Of a stretch of 64,000 nucleotides of DNA, positions 1 through 7,522 are shown in pieces (position 1 is the stretch's first letter; the number at the start of each line of letters is the position of its first letter). The notes below the pieces were generated by a model that saw nothing but the letters and a program-made list of their open reading frames with translations, ran no database searches and had not been told where the DNA came from. This DNA comes from Streptomyces sp. CB01201. GTDB lineage: Bacteria; Actinomycetota; Actinomycetes; Streptomycetales; Streptomycetaceae. The stretch lies in the NCBI RefSeq assembly GCF_002803085.1, contig NZ_NNBJ01000011.1:337161-401160 (forward strand). The letters run 5' to 3'. The position numbers and the translations under genes were made by a program.

Positions 1-372
1 GAGGCCGCCCTCGACACGGCCCGGCTCGACGAGGACGGCGCCCCCGACGCGCTGCGCCGCCTGGTCACCGAGGTCGAGCCGGTGGCGGGTCTGCTCGCCT
101 TCCTCGTCACCGAGAACCAGCTCTTCGAGACCGAGCAGATGAACGAGGGCTGGGCCCGCATCGACGCCCGCGTGTCCGCCCTCTTCCGGCGCGGCCAGGA
201 GCAGGGCGAGTTCCGGATCGACCTCACCCCCGCCTGGCTGACCGAGGCCCTGTACGGGCTGATCGGCTCCGGCGCCTGGGCCGTGCAGGACGGCCGGGTC
301 GCCGCCAAGGACTTCCAGTACATGATCGTCGAGTTGCTGCTCGGCGGTGCACGACGGAGCGTGGAGAAGTGA
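1..372 (+). CDS. TetR-family regulator, C-terminal part (cut by window edge)
   Basis: The reading frame is open from the first base and ends in TGA; 123 residues of the C-terminal ligand/dimerisation half are visible and the N-terminal helix-turn-helix lies outside the window. The stretch reading LFRRGQEQGEFRIDL followed by a Trp-Leu helix is typical of the last helices of TetR proteins. The final four bases (GTGA) overlap the start of the exporter gene, so the two are translationally coupled. By analogy with QacR/TetR pairs it probably represses that exporter, but no operator can be seen here. The family call rests on the C-terminal half only. Confidence 0.7.
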   Translation, partial: EAALDTARLDEDGAPDALRRLVTEVEPVAGLLAFLVTENQLFETEQMNEGWARIDARVSALFRRGQEQGEFRIDLTPAWLTEALYGLIGSGAWAVQDGRVAAKDFQYMIVELLLGGARRSVEK

Positions 373-1907
373 CCGCAACCGAACAGCGGGCGCCCCAGGC
401 CATCGGCCCGATGGGCCGCTGGCTCGCGCTCGCGGTACTCGTACTGGCCGTGCTGCTCGTCGCCGTCGACGCGACCGTGCTCGGCCTCGCCACCCCCTTC
501 CTCAGTGAGGACCTCAAGCCGACCGGCACCCAGCTGCTGTGGATCGGCGACGTCTACTCGTTCGTCATCGCCGGACTGCTGGTCTCGATGGGCAGCCTCG
601 GCGACCGCATCGGCCGCAAGAAGCTGCTGCTCATGGGTGCCGTGGCGTTCGGCGCGGTGTCCGTGCTCAACGCGTACGCCTCCAGCCCCGAGATGATGAT
701 CCTGGCCCGGGCGCTGCTCGGTGTCGCGGGCGCGACGCTGATGCCGTCCACGCTCGCCCTGATCCGCAACATCTTCCACGACCCGCGCGAGCGCAGCCTG
801 GCCGTGGGCATCTGGGGCGCCGCCGCGTCCGCGGGTGCGGCGGTCGGGCCGGTGGTCGGCGGGTTCCTCCTGGAGAACTTCTGGTGGGGCTCGGTCTTCC
901 TGATCAACCTGCCCGTGATGGCCGTCCTGGTCCTGGTCGGCATCAAGCTGCTCCCCGAGTCCCGCGACCCGAACCCGGGGCCCTGGGACCTCATCAGTGT
1001 CGGGCTCTCGCTCGTCGGCATGGTCGCCGTGGTGTACGCCGTCAAGGAGGCCGCGGTCAACGGGTTCCGCTGGGACATCCTGGTGGCGGGCGTGCTCGGC
1101 ATCGCGGCCCTCGTCTGGTTCGTACGCCGCCAGCGCACGCTGGCCTCGCCGCTCCTGGACATCCGGCTGTTCCACCACCGGGGCTTCTCGGGAGCCGTGC
1201 TCGCCGATCTGCTGACCATCCTCGGGCTTTCGGGCCTGGTGTTCTTCCTGTCCCAGTTCCTCCAACTCGTCCAGGGCCGCTCGCCGTTGCAGGCGGGGCT
1301 GATCGAACTGCCCGCCGCGGTCGGCGCGGTGGGGGCCGGGCTCGCGGCCGGCACGATCGCGCGGCGGGCCTCGGTGCGCAGCGCGGTCGCCGGGGGCCTC
1401 GCGGCGGTCGGCGTCTCGCTCGCCGCGTGCATGCTGCTCGGCGCCGAGACCAAGGTGTTCTCGCTCGGGCTCGCCCTGTTCGTGGGTGGCCTCGGGGCGG
1501 GGCTCGCCTTCACGGTGACGGCCGACGTGATCCTCTCCAGCGTGCCCAAGGAGCAGGCGGGGGCGGCGTCCGCGGTCTCCGAAACCGCGTACGAGCTGGG
1601 CGCGGCCCTCGGGATCGCGCTCCTGGGCTCGGTGGTGACCGGCATCTACCGGGGCTTCGTGGTCCCGGCGGGCGTCCCCGCGGACGTCGCGGCCGAGGCG
1701 CACGATTCGCTCGGCGGTGCGGTGGAGGCGTCCGCGAAGCTGCCCTCCGACCAGGCGGACGCGCTGCTGTCCGCGGCGCGGGACACGTTCACCCAGGGCT
1801 TCCAGACGGCGGCCGGGGTGGGGGCGGTGGTGCTGTTCGCCACGGCTACGGCGGCCTGGTTCCTCCTGCGCGGCCAGAAGCTGGCCGAGGGCCTGGAACA
1901 CCCCTGA
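369..1907 (+). CDS. MFS transporter, DHA2 (EmrB/QacA-like) 14-TM drug:H+ antiporter
   Basis: This 512-residue membrane protein has the length and many hydrophobic segments expected of a 14-helix DHA2 exporter. Motif D1 (VDATVLGLATPFL) lies in TM1, motif A (GSLGDRIGRKKLL) in the loop after TM2, and the antiporter motif C region (AAASAGAAVGPVVGG) in TM5. It should sit in the cytoplasmic membrane and exchange a small amphipathic compound for protons; the substrate cannot be read from the sequence. The GTG start overlaps the stop of the TetR gene by four bases, which suggests a regulator-exporter pair. Confidence 0.9.
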   Translation: MTATEQRAPQAIGPMGRWLALAVLVLAVLLVAVDATVLGLATPFLSEDLKPTGTQLLWIGDVYSFVIAGLLVSMGSLGDRIGRKKLLLMGAVAFGAVSVLNAYASSPEMMILARALLGVAGATLMPSTLALIRNIFHDPRERSLAVGIWGAAASAGAAVGPVVGGFLLENFWWGSVFLINLPVMAVLVLVGIKLLPESRDPNPGPWDLISVGLSLVGMVAVVYAVKEAAVNGFRWDILVAGVLGIAALVWFVRRQRTLASPLLDIRLFHHRGFSGAVLADLLTILGLSGLVFFLSQFLQLVQGRSPLQAGLIELPAAVGAVGAGLAAGTIARRASVRSAVAGGLAAVGVSLAACMLLGAETKVFSLGLALFVGGLGAGLAFTVTADVILSSVPKEQAGAASAVSETAYELGAALGIALLGSVVTGIYRGFVVPAGVPADVAAEAHDSLGGAVEASAKLPSDQADALLSAARDTFTQGFQTAAGVGAVVLFATATAAWFLLRGQKLAEGLEHP

Positions 1908-1979
1908 CGCCCCGAGCGCCGCACCCCTGAGCGGGCTGGGGGTGCGGTCGGGGTTGCGTGGGCTGCGGCCCGGCTGTTC

Positions 1980-2104
1980 GGGGGCGCGGGGAACTGCGCG
2001 ACCGGCCACGCACGGTGTGCAGGCGAACGATCGCCGTTCGGGCGCAGCCTGTGCGTCTTCGTCTGCGGGCCGCCGGGGGCTGGTCGCGCAGTTCCCCGCG
2101 CCCC
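1980..2104. repeat. Dispersed palindromic element, copy 1 (full, 21-bp arms)
   Basis: The left arm at 1981-2001 (core GGGCGCGGGGAACTGCGCG) is perfectly complementary over 21 bp to the right arm at 2084-2104 (core CGCGCAGTTCCCCGCGCCC). They enclose about 82 bp that include CGATCGCCGTTCGGGCGC. As RNA it would form a very stable long hairpin. The same arms recur alone at 18586, 41766 and 54783. Confidence 0.85.
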
Positions 2105-2170
2105 TGGTGGGGCCGGCGGCAGCTGAGTTGGTGCGGGTCTCGGTGCTGCGAGATGCGGTGCTGGCATCTT

Positions 2171-2295
2171 GGGGGCGCGGGGAACTGCGCGCTCAGCCAT
2201 GCACGGTGTGCGGGTGAGGGGTCGCCGTTCGGGCGCGGCCTGTGTGTTTTCATCTGCGGACCGTCGGGGGCTGGCCGCGCAGTTCCTCGCGCCAC
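2171..2295. repeat. Dispersed palindromic element, copy 2 (diverged right arm)
   Basis: This is a second copy of the 125-bp element. The left arm at 2171-2191 is intact, while the right arm at 2276-2293 has mismatches. The interior shares CACGGTGTGC, TCGCCGTTCGGGCGC and CGGGGGCTGG with copy 1 in the same order, so the two are direct duplicates 191 bp apart that have since diverged. Confidence 0.8.
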
Positions 2296-2411
2296 TGGCG
2301 GGGCTGGGCCCGACTCCCCTTCGGGGCAACGGAAATGGGCCCGACCCTCGCGGGTTGGGCCCAAGGCCCGTCAGGGCAGGGGAGTTGGGGCGTGCCCCGA
2401 GCCGATGGGGG

Positions 2412-3083
2412 CTAGGCCGCCTTGGCCTTGGTGGCGTACATGTCGACGTACTCCTGGCCGGACAGCCGCATGACCTCCGCCATCACCGAGTCCGTGACGG
2501 CCCGCAGCACGTACCGGTCCCGGTCCATGCCCTCGTACCGCGAGAACTCCATCGGCTCCCCGAAGCGGACCGTCACCTTGCCGGGCCGCGGCATCCCCGA
2601 ACCGCCCGGCTGCAACTTGTCCGTGCCGACCATCGCGAAGGGGACGACGGGCGCGCCCGTCATCAGGGTGAGCCGGGCGACGCCCGTGCGGCCGCGGTAC
2701 AGGCGGCCGTCGGGGGAGCGGGTGCCCTCCGGGTAGATGCCGAACATCTGGCCGTCCTCCAGGACCCGGCGGCCGGTCATCAGCGCCGCGACCCCGCCGT
2801 TCGCGCCGTCCCGGTCGACCGGGATCATGCCGACCCCGGTGAAGAACCACGCCATGAGGCGGCCCTTGAGCCCCTTGCCCGTGACGTACTCGTCCTTGCC
2901 GATGAAGGACACCTGACGGTCGCACACGATGGGCAGCACGATCGAGTCGATGAACGTCACGTGGTTGCCGGCGAGGATGACTGGACCGGTGCCCGGAATG
3001 TTCTCGGCGCCTTCCACCTGTGGGCGGAACATCAGGCGCATGATCGGTCCGAGCACTGCCTTGATGAGCGCGAAGCGGGACAA
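2412..3083 (-). CDS. 1-acyl-sn-glycerol-3-phosphate acyltransferase (PlsC family)
   Basis: This 223-residue enzyme of the PlsC/LPLAT family transfers an acyl chain to lysophosphatidate in phospholipid synthesis at the inner membrane face. The HX4D catalytic motif is NHVTFID (about residue 42), and the substrate-binding block YPEGTRSPDG and a GRTGVARL segment follow in the usual order. I chose the TTG at 3083 because GGAGG lies five bases upstream and the protein then begins LSRFALIKAVLGP, as in relatives; an in-frame ATG 81 bp further upstream has no such support. It converges on the exporter and is divergent from glpQ. Confidence 0.85.
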   Translation of the reverse strand: MSRFALIKAVLGPIMRLMFRPQVEGAENIPGTGPVILAGNHVTFIDSIVLPIVCDRQVSFIGKDEYVTGKGLKGRLMAWFFTGVGMIPVDRDGANGGVAALMTGRRVLEDGQMFGIYPEGTRSPDGRLYRGRTGVARLTLMTGAPVVPFAMVGTDKLQPGGSGMPRPGKVTVRFGEPMEFSRYEGMDRDRYVLRAVTDSVMAEVMRLSGQEYVDMYATKAKAA

Positions 3084-3169
3084 CGGGCCCTCCGGAGTCG
3101 TCTGGGTGGGGGTGGGATGTCTGTGCAGGTGAGGACGATACTCGCGGGCCGCCGCTGATCGCACATCGG

Positions 3170-3202
3170 GTTCACGAAGTGGATACGCGCTGTTGACATG
3201 TG
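3170..3202 (+). promoter_or_regulatory. Candidate PHO box (PhoP direct repeats) upstream of glpQ
   Basis: Three consecutive 11-bp units, GTTCACGAAGT, GGATACGCGCT and GTTGACATGTG, match the spacing of Streptomyces PhoP boxes, whose units start with GTTCACC-like heptamers. The first and third units fit well and the middle one is weak. The site lies about 150 bp upstream of a glycerophosphodiesterase gene, a class known to be phosphate-controlled in Streptomyces. It also lies 87 bp upstream of the divergent acyltransferase start. Confidence 0.45.
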
Positions 3203-3349
3203 TTTGCGCCAGGTTCGGCCCGCATTCGTCCCCGGGTACCCATAAAGCATCCCTCTCTTCAGGTCCGTCCGCCTACGCTCGACTCCCCGCTTTGACAGGT
3301 GCGGGACACGCGGAATTCGCCCGTGGGAAACGATGACTGAGGAGTGTTC

Positions 3350-4510
3350 ATGACTGAGGGTGAGCGGAAGAGCCCCGGACGCCGGACCGTGCTCGGAGCG
3401 GCGGGCGCGGCCGTGCTCGGCACCGCGGCCACCGGGCTCGCGGCCGCACCGGCCGGAGCCGCCCCGCGCCACGGCGGCGGGCGCGGCGGCTACCGCGACC
3501 TGCCCGTCCCGTACGTCATCGGGCACCGCGGCACCGCCGGGTACCGGCCGGAGCACACGCTCGGCTCCTACCAGCACGCCCTCGACCTCGGCGCCCATGT
3601 CATCGAGCAGGACCTGGTGCCCACCAAGGACGGGCACCTGGTCTGCCGGCACGAGAACGACATCTCGGCCACCACCGACGTCTCCGACCACCCCGAGTTC
3701 GCCTCCCGCAAGGCGACCAAGACCGTCGACGGGGTCGCGATCACCGGCTGGTTCACCGAGGACTTCACGCTCGCCGAGCTGAAGACGCTGCGGGCCAAGG
3801 AGCGCATCCCGGGCAACCGGCAGCACAACACCCTGTACGACGGCCGCTGGGACGTACCCACCTTCGAGGAGGTGCTGCGCTGGGCCGAGGAGCAGGGCCG
3901 CCGCCTCGGCCGCCGGATCTGGCTGCACTCCGAGACCAAGCACCCCACCTACTTCCGCGGCATCGGACTGCCCCTGGAGGACCGGGTCGCGGCCCTGCTG
4001 CGCCGCTACGGACGCCACCGCGCGGACTCCCCGCAGTTCCTGGAGTCCTTCGAGCCCAGCAGCATCCAGCGCCTGTCGCGCCTGGTCGACACCCCTTCGG
4101 TGGTGCTGCTCTCCAACGCCGGCACCAGGCCCTGGGACTTCGTGGTCGGCGGCGACCCGCGCACCGTCGACGACCTGGTCGCACCGGCCGGCCTGAAGTG
4201 GATCGCCTCGTACGCCCAGGGCATCGGCCCCACCCTGGACCTGATCATCCCCAAGGACGCCTCGGGGCGCCTCACCAAGCCGACCACCCTCGTCCGGGAC
4301 GCGCACGCGCGCGGCCTGATCCTGCACCCGTACACGATGCGCAACGAGAACACCTTCCTGCCCGCGGACTTCCGGCGCGGCACCGACCCCAATGCCTACG
4401 GGGACGCCTTCGGCGCCTTCCGGACGTACTTCGCGACCGGCATCGACGCGGTGTTCTCGGACAACGCCGACACCGCGCTGCTGGCCGCCGCCGACTTCCG
4501 GGGGCGCTGA
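3350..4510 (+). CDS. glpQ: Glycerophosphodiester phosphodiesterase, Tat-exported (GlpQ)
   Basis: This secreted enzyme of about 386 residues hydrolyses glycerophosphodiesters to glycerol-3-phosphate and an alcohol, scavenging phosphate and carbon. The N-terminus has a twin-arginine signal (RRTVLGAAG), a hydrophobic core and an Ala-rich cleavage region near residue 40. The GDPD active site is visible as IGHRGTAGYRPEHTLGSY, an EQDL metal ligand and HENDIS. The ATG is preferred over the upstream in-frame GTG at 3344 because GAGGAG (3339-3344) lies five bases before it. A six-codon ORF (3333-3353) overlaps the start codon as ATGA. It is probably the glpQ1 orthologue, and a candidate PHO box lies upstream. 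Confidence 0.9.
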   Translation: MTEGERKSPGRRTVLGAAGAAVLGTAATGLAAAPAGAAPRHGGGRGGYRDLPVPYVIGHRGTAGYRPEHTLGSYQHALDLGAHVIEQDLVPTKDGHLVCRHENDISATTDVSDHPEFASRKATKTVDGVAITGWFTEDFTLAELKTLRAKERIPGNRQHNTLYDGRWDVPTFEEVLRWAEEQGRRLGRRIWLHSETKHPTYFRGIGLPLEDRVAALLRRYGRHRADSPQFLESFEPSSIQRLSRLVDTPSVVLLSNAGTRPWDFVVGGDPRTVDDLVAPAGLKWIASYAQGIGPTLDLIIPKDASGRLTKPTTLVRDAHARGLILHPYTMRNENTFLPADFRRGTDPNAYGDAFGAFRTYFATGIDAVFSDNADTALLAAADFRGR

Positions 4511-4581
4511 GTCCGTCCTCGTACGAGTGAGAAGTGCCCGCCGCGGAAACCGGCGCCCGCGGCGGGCGCGTCCCGCCCGGC

Positions 4582-5076
4582 ATGGATCTCGTCACACAGC
4601 TCAGCCCGCTGCTCGCCGCCGAGGCCGCCGCCGAGGCACCCGGTACCGGAGTGGACGCCGCCGACCTCGAACAGGCCGTCTGGCTGCGGCTGTTGGAGCA
4701 GCACCCGGCCGACCCCGCGCACTGGGTGCGCACCGCCGTGCGGGCCGAGGCCCGCCGCGCCCGCAGGCTGCGCCGCCAGGAGAGCCCGTACGGCAGCGCG
4801 CCCGCCGCCGATCCGGACCCGGGGCCCGAACTCGCCGCGATCACCGCCGAGCGTCGCCGTGTGCTGCGCGCCGCGGTCCGCCGCACGCCGGGCAACTGCC
4901 CCCGGCTGCTGACCGCGCTGCTGTCGCCGAAGGACCCCACCTACCGGGAAATCGCAGGGGAGTTGGATATCTCACAGGGCAGCCTGGGGCCGATGCGTTC
5001 CCGTTGCCTGGGATGCCTGCGCAGAATGCTGGCGGCGGAGGTTGCCGCTCCTGAACTCGGGGGAAAGGAGCGGTAG
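4582..5076 (+). CDS. Small ECF-like RNA polymerase sigma factor
   Basis: This protein of about 164 residues looks like a reduced sigma-70 protein. A region-2-like segment (LEQAVWLRLLEQ to WVRTAVRAEARRARR) is joined by an acidic linker to a region-4 helix-turn-helix (TYREIAGELDISQGSLGPMRSRCLGCLRRML). The C-terminal helix places basic residues as in DNA-binding region 4. No anti-sigma gene is adjacent. The start is uncertain: the ATG chosen gives a conserved-looking N-terminus but has no clear ribosome-binding site, and an in-frame GTG at 4534 is possible. Whether it acts as a true sigma factor or an accessory regulator is not known. Confidence 0.65.
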   Translation: MDLVTQLSPLLAAEAAAEAPGTGVDAADLEQAVWLRLLEQHPADPAHWVRTAVRAEARRARRLRRQESPYGSAPAADPDPGPELAAITAERRRVLRAAVRRTPGNCPRLLTALLSPKDPTYREIAGELDISQGSLGPMRSRCLGCLRRMLAAEVAAPELGGKER

Positions 5077-5112
5077 ACAATCGGGGACCAGTTGAGCGAG
5101 AGGCATGCACAC

Positions 5113-5616
5113 ATGGGCATGAGCGTGACCATCTCTGCGGCCGGCGCACAGGATGCCGAGCAGATATTGAAGCTTCAGTACCTGTGCTACCAGAGCGAGG
5201 CCGAGCTCTACGGCGACTACTCGATCGAGCCCCTGACCCAGAGCCTGGACCAACTGCGGGACGAACTCTCCACGGGATACGCCCTGGTGGCCCGGCTCGG
5301 TGACGAGATCGTCGCCTCGGTGCGGGGCCGGGTGGACGGCTCGGGCACGGGCCGCATCGACAAGCTCATCGTGCACCCGCGGATGCGGGGGCACGGTCTG
5401 GGCGGCCGGCTCCTGGACGCCATCGAGGCGCACTGCGCGGCCGAGCTCGCCGCCAAGCGCTTCCAGCTCTTCAGCGGCCACCGCAGCGAGTCGAATCTGC
5501 GGCTGTACCGACGGCACGGTTACGCGACCGTGGCCACCGAGCCGGTGAGCGCGCGGCTGTCCCTGATCACCCTCGAAAAGGACGCGGCGGCCCGGGAGTT
5601 CGTGGCGAGCGCCTAG
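5113..5616 (+). CDS. GNAT-family N-acetyltransferase
   Basis: This acyltransferase of about 167 residues has the GNAT fold. The acetyl-CoA binding motif A is IDKLIVHPRMRGHGLGGRLL (the R/Q-x-x-G-x-G/A type), followed by a motif-B-like LRLYRRHGYATV. The substrate is unknown. The ATG was chosen because GAGAGG lies nine bases upstream; a TTG at 5092 and an ATG at 5119 are also in frame. It follows the sigma-like gene closely on the same strand and may be co-transcribed with it. A short run of AGCGCCT heptamers follows the stop. Confidence 0.75.
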   Translation: MGMSVTISAAGAQDAEQILKLQYLCYQSEAELYGDYSIEPLTQSLDQLRDELSTGYALVARLGDEIVASVRGRVDGSGTGRIDKLIVHPRMRGHGLGGRLLDAIEAHCAAELAAKRFQLFSGHRSESNLRLYRRHGYATVATEPVSARLSLITLEKDAAAREFVASA

Positions 5617-5650
5617 CGCCTAGCGCCTGGCGGCCGGCGCCTGCTGAGCG

Positions 5651-6076
5651 TCAGCGCTTGTTCCGCCGCAGCCACAGCATGCCGAGGACCGGCAGGATCA
5701 CCGGGATGAAGAGGTAGCCCATCCCGTAGTCCGACCAGACCGTCTTGTCGGGGAAGGCCGAGGCGTCCGCCAGGGTCCAGGTGCCGACGACGAGGACGAA
5801 GAGGAGCTCCGCCGCGCAGCACACCAGGGCTGCCCGGCGGGCCTTCTCGCCGCCGCGCACCAGCGAGTACGTGATGAAGCCGTACACGCAGGCCGCGACC
5901 GCGGACAGCACGTACGCCAGCGGGGCCTTGCCGAAGTCCATGATCATCTGGACGATCGAGCGGGACGCCGCGGCCACGGTGAACACCCCGTAGAACCAGA
6001 CGAGTACCCGGCCGGGCCCGGAGCCCAGCTCGTCGCCCTCGTCGGCGGGCGTGGTGTCAGTGGCGGACTCGGTCAC
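5651..6076 (-). CDS. Small four-helix membrane protein
   Basis: I do not recognise a named family. The 141-residue product has a short acidic N-terminus rich in Thr and Asp, then four hydrophobic segments (VLVWFYGVFTVAAA, YVLSAVAACVYGFITYSLV, AAELLFVLVVGTW, YLFIPVILPVLGMLWL) and a basic end (RRNKR). The GTG start is supported by GGGGAGG six bases upstream. It begins two bases after the stop of the upstream membrane-protein gene, so the two form an operon and may make a complex. Confidence 0.7.
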   Translation of the reverse strand: MTESATDTTPADEGDELGSGPGRVLVWFYGVFTVAAASRSIVQMIMDFGKAPLAYVLSAVAACVYGFITYSLVRGGEKARRAALVCCAAELLFVLVVGTWTLADASAFPDKTVWSDYGMGYLFIPVILPVLGMLWLRRNKR

Positions 6077-6078
6077 GG

Positions 6079-6438
6079 TCAGCCTCCCCAGATGTCGTAG
6101 AGACGCACTTCGAGCACGGCGAGCACCACGGCACCCGCCGACACCGTCACCGAGCCCCACTTGGTCCGCTCGGAGAGCGAGAGGAATCCCGCGGCCGGTA
6201 CGGCCGCGAACGCTCCGGCCAGATACGCGACGAAGATCGCGACGCCCTGTTCGGGCCGCTCGCCCCGGCCGAGCTGCACCAGCCCGACCACCAGCTGGGC
6301 CAGCGCGAGGACGGCGACCACGGCCATGCCGATGAAGTGCCAGTCCTTGGTGGGCTGGTCCCGGTATGCGGCGAAACCGCACCAGGCAGCGAGGGCGAGC
6401 GCGGCGGCGGCGACCGCGACCGTCAGGGCATCGAGCAT
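6079..6438 (-). CDS. Small four-helix membrane protein (operon partner)
   Basis: The 119-residue product (start MLDALTVAVAAAAL) has about four hydrophobic stretches separated by short charged loops (AAYRDQPTKDWHF, QLGRGERPEQG, SLSERTKWG). I recognise no domain. It is the first gene of a two-gene minus-strand operon and is divergent from the HAD phosphatase, with about 70 bp between the starts. An upstream ATG at 6486 is in frame but would run through the intergenic region and has no ribosome-binding site. Confidence 0.65.
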   Translation of the reverse strand: MLDALTVAVAAAALALAAWCGFAAYRDQPTKDWHFIGMAVVAVLALAQLVVGLVQLGRGERPEQGVAIFVAYLAGAFAAVPAAGFLSLSERTKWGSVTVSAGAVVLAVLEVRLYDIWGG

Positions 6439-6509
6439 GGGGTCGAGGGTATTACGGGCCGAAAGGCCCGATGCGCCGACCCCCACCCCCGCCCGTAGGC
6501 TCGGGAGAC

Positions 6510-7157
6510 ATGAAGATCCATGCCGAAGCCCTCCTGTTCGACAACGACGGAACGCTCGTCTCCTCGATGGCGTCCGTCACCCGCTGCTGGACCCGCTGGG
6601 CGCAGGAGTACGGGATCACCGCCGAGGACTTCGCCCGCGTGGAACTGCACGGCCGCCCGGCCGTGGAGATCGTGGCCGACCTGCTGCCCGCCGACGCCGT
6701 GCCGGGCGCCCTCGCCCGCATCGAGGAGCTGGAGGTCGAGGACGTCGCCGGGGGAGTGGTGCTGCTGCCCGGCACCGCGGCCCTGCTCGCCTCGCTCCCC
6801 GCGGACCGCTGGGCCGTGGTCACCTCCGCGACCGCCAGGCTCGGTGCTGCCCGGCTGCACGAGGCCGGCATCGAGCCCAAGCTCCTGGTCTCCGCCGACG
6901 ACATCACCCGGGGCAAGCCCGACCCCGAGCCCTTCCTGCTCGCGGCCGCCCGGCTCGGGGTGGACCCGGCCCGCTGTGTGGTGTTCGAGGACGCCCCGGC
7001 GGGGCTCGCGGCCGGGCGCGCGGCGGGCATGACGACCGTGGCCTTGACCACAACGCACCAGGCCGGGGAACTGGTCGCGGACGTGGTCGTGAAGGACCTG
7101 TCGGCCGTGTCCGCGCAGGCCACGGCCGGTGGCGTGGAGATCACCACCGCGGAGTGA
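6510..7157 (+). CDS. HAD-superfamily hydrolase, subfamily IA (sugar-phosphatase-like)
   Basis: This 215-residue phosphatase has motif I FDNDGTLV (Asp11 nucleophile, Asp13 acid/base), motif II VVTSAT, the motif III lysine in GKPDPEPF, and motif IV VVFEDAPAG, in the order of the CbbY/GPP-like group. The helical cap between motifs I and II points to small phosphorylated metabolites such as sugar phosphates. GGGAGA sits immediately before the ATG. It is a single-gene unit between a divergent membrane-protein operon and the methionine transport leader. Confidence 0.85.
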   Translation: MKIHAEALLFDNDGTLVSSMASVTRCWTRWAQEYGITAEDFARVELHGRPAVEIVADLLPADAVPGALARIEELEVEDVAGGVVLLPGTAALLASLPADRWAVVTSATARLGAARLHEAGIEPKLLVSADDITRGKPDPEPFLLAAARLGVDPARCVVFEDAPAGLAAGRAAGMTTVALTTTHQAGELVADVVVKDLSAVSAQATAGGVEITTAE

Positions 7158-7176
7158 GACCGTCCGCATGCCAGTC

Positions 7177-7205
7177 CAGGGATGTCCGGTATTCGGACAT
7201 CCCTG
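7177..7205. promoter_or_regulatory. Perfect 12-bp inverted repeat before the met leader
   Basis: CAGGGATGTCCG, the loop GTATT and CGGACATCCCTG form a perfect hairpin 20 bp after the HAD stop and 35 bp before the leader ORF. No T-run follows. The site could terminate the HAD transcript, or be an operator overlapping the promoter that drives the leader and metN. The near-dyad DNA form (GGATGTCC-N-GGACATCC) would suit a dimeric repressor. Confidence 0.55.
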
Positions 7206-7239
7206 ATCTGTTCCTGACCGGTTCTGCTTTACTTGCCCT

Positions 7240-7326
7240 ATGACCACGACGAGCAGCCGCACCCTTGCGACCGAGGCGATGATGACGCCCGGTGCTCGTT
7301 GTATGTGTCGAATGTGCGCCTTCTGA
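7240..7326 (+). CDS. Candidate Met/Cys leader peptide of the metNIQ operon
   Basis: This 28-codon ORF opens with MTTTSSRTLATEAMM and ends RCMCRMCAF before TGA. Five of 28 codons are Met and three are Cys, both rare amino acids in this genome, and they cluster in the last nine codons. It lies 196 bp upstream of a methionine transporter operon. That is the design of a ribosome-stalling attenuator that senses charged tRNA-Met and/or tRNA-Cys. There is no Shine-Dalgarno sequence before the ATG, and a TACTTG -10-like hexamer (7230-7235) would place transcription near the ATG, so it may be leaderless. Assignment is by composition and context. Confidence 0.6.
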   Translation: MTTTSSRTLATEAMMTPGARCMCRMCAF

Positions 7327-7522
7327 GGGCCCCCGCCTGAGCCTCGCGCCCCGAAGCGAGACTGTCGGCCGTGCCCGGTTCCGTATCGAACATGCGAAGC
7401 CGGCCCGCCCCCGCGCACACCGTGCCCCCGGTACCCACCGATGAGGCCGAGCCGCGCCCCGAACACGTTTGCCCCGTGCCCGGCATACCCCGCGCCGCGC
7501 ACTCGACAGTGACGGAAATCCT
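7327..7522 (+). promoter_or_regulatory. Untranslated leader between met leader peptide and metN
   Basis: This 196-nt interval has no ORF with good codon bias. Short complementary segments are visible: CTCGC/GCGAG (7343/7356), GGCCG/CGGCC (7367/7400) and GTTC/GAAC inside it. TGTGCGC within the leader peptide's Met-Cys-Ala codons (7313-7319) pairs with GCGCACA at 7413-7419. The last pairing would be broken by a ribosome stalled on the leader, as attenuation requires. I cannot fold it properly by hand and see no T-run terminator. Confidence 0.4.

Larger units (their letters stand above)
1908..2411. other. 504-bp gene-free interval holding two long palindromic repeats
   Basis: The gap lies between the exporter stop and the convergent acyltransferase stop. 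It contains two copies of a 125-bp inverted-repeat element listed separately and a G-rich spacer. Both flanking genes end here, so the interval has no gene to drive and the elements may help end transcription from both sides. I see no coding frame with good codon bias or a ribosome-binding site. Confidence 0.7.

Noticed and set aside
7158..7522. SAM riboswitch upstream of metN
   Set aside because: No SAM-class conserved core could be recognised, and the leader ORF gives a simpler explanation for methionine sensing.
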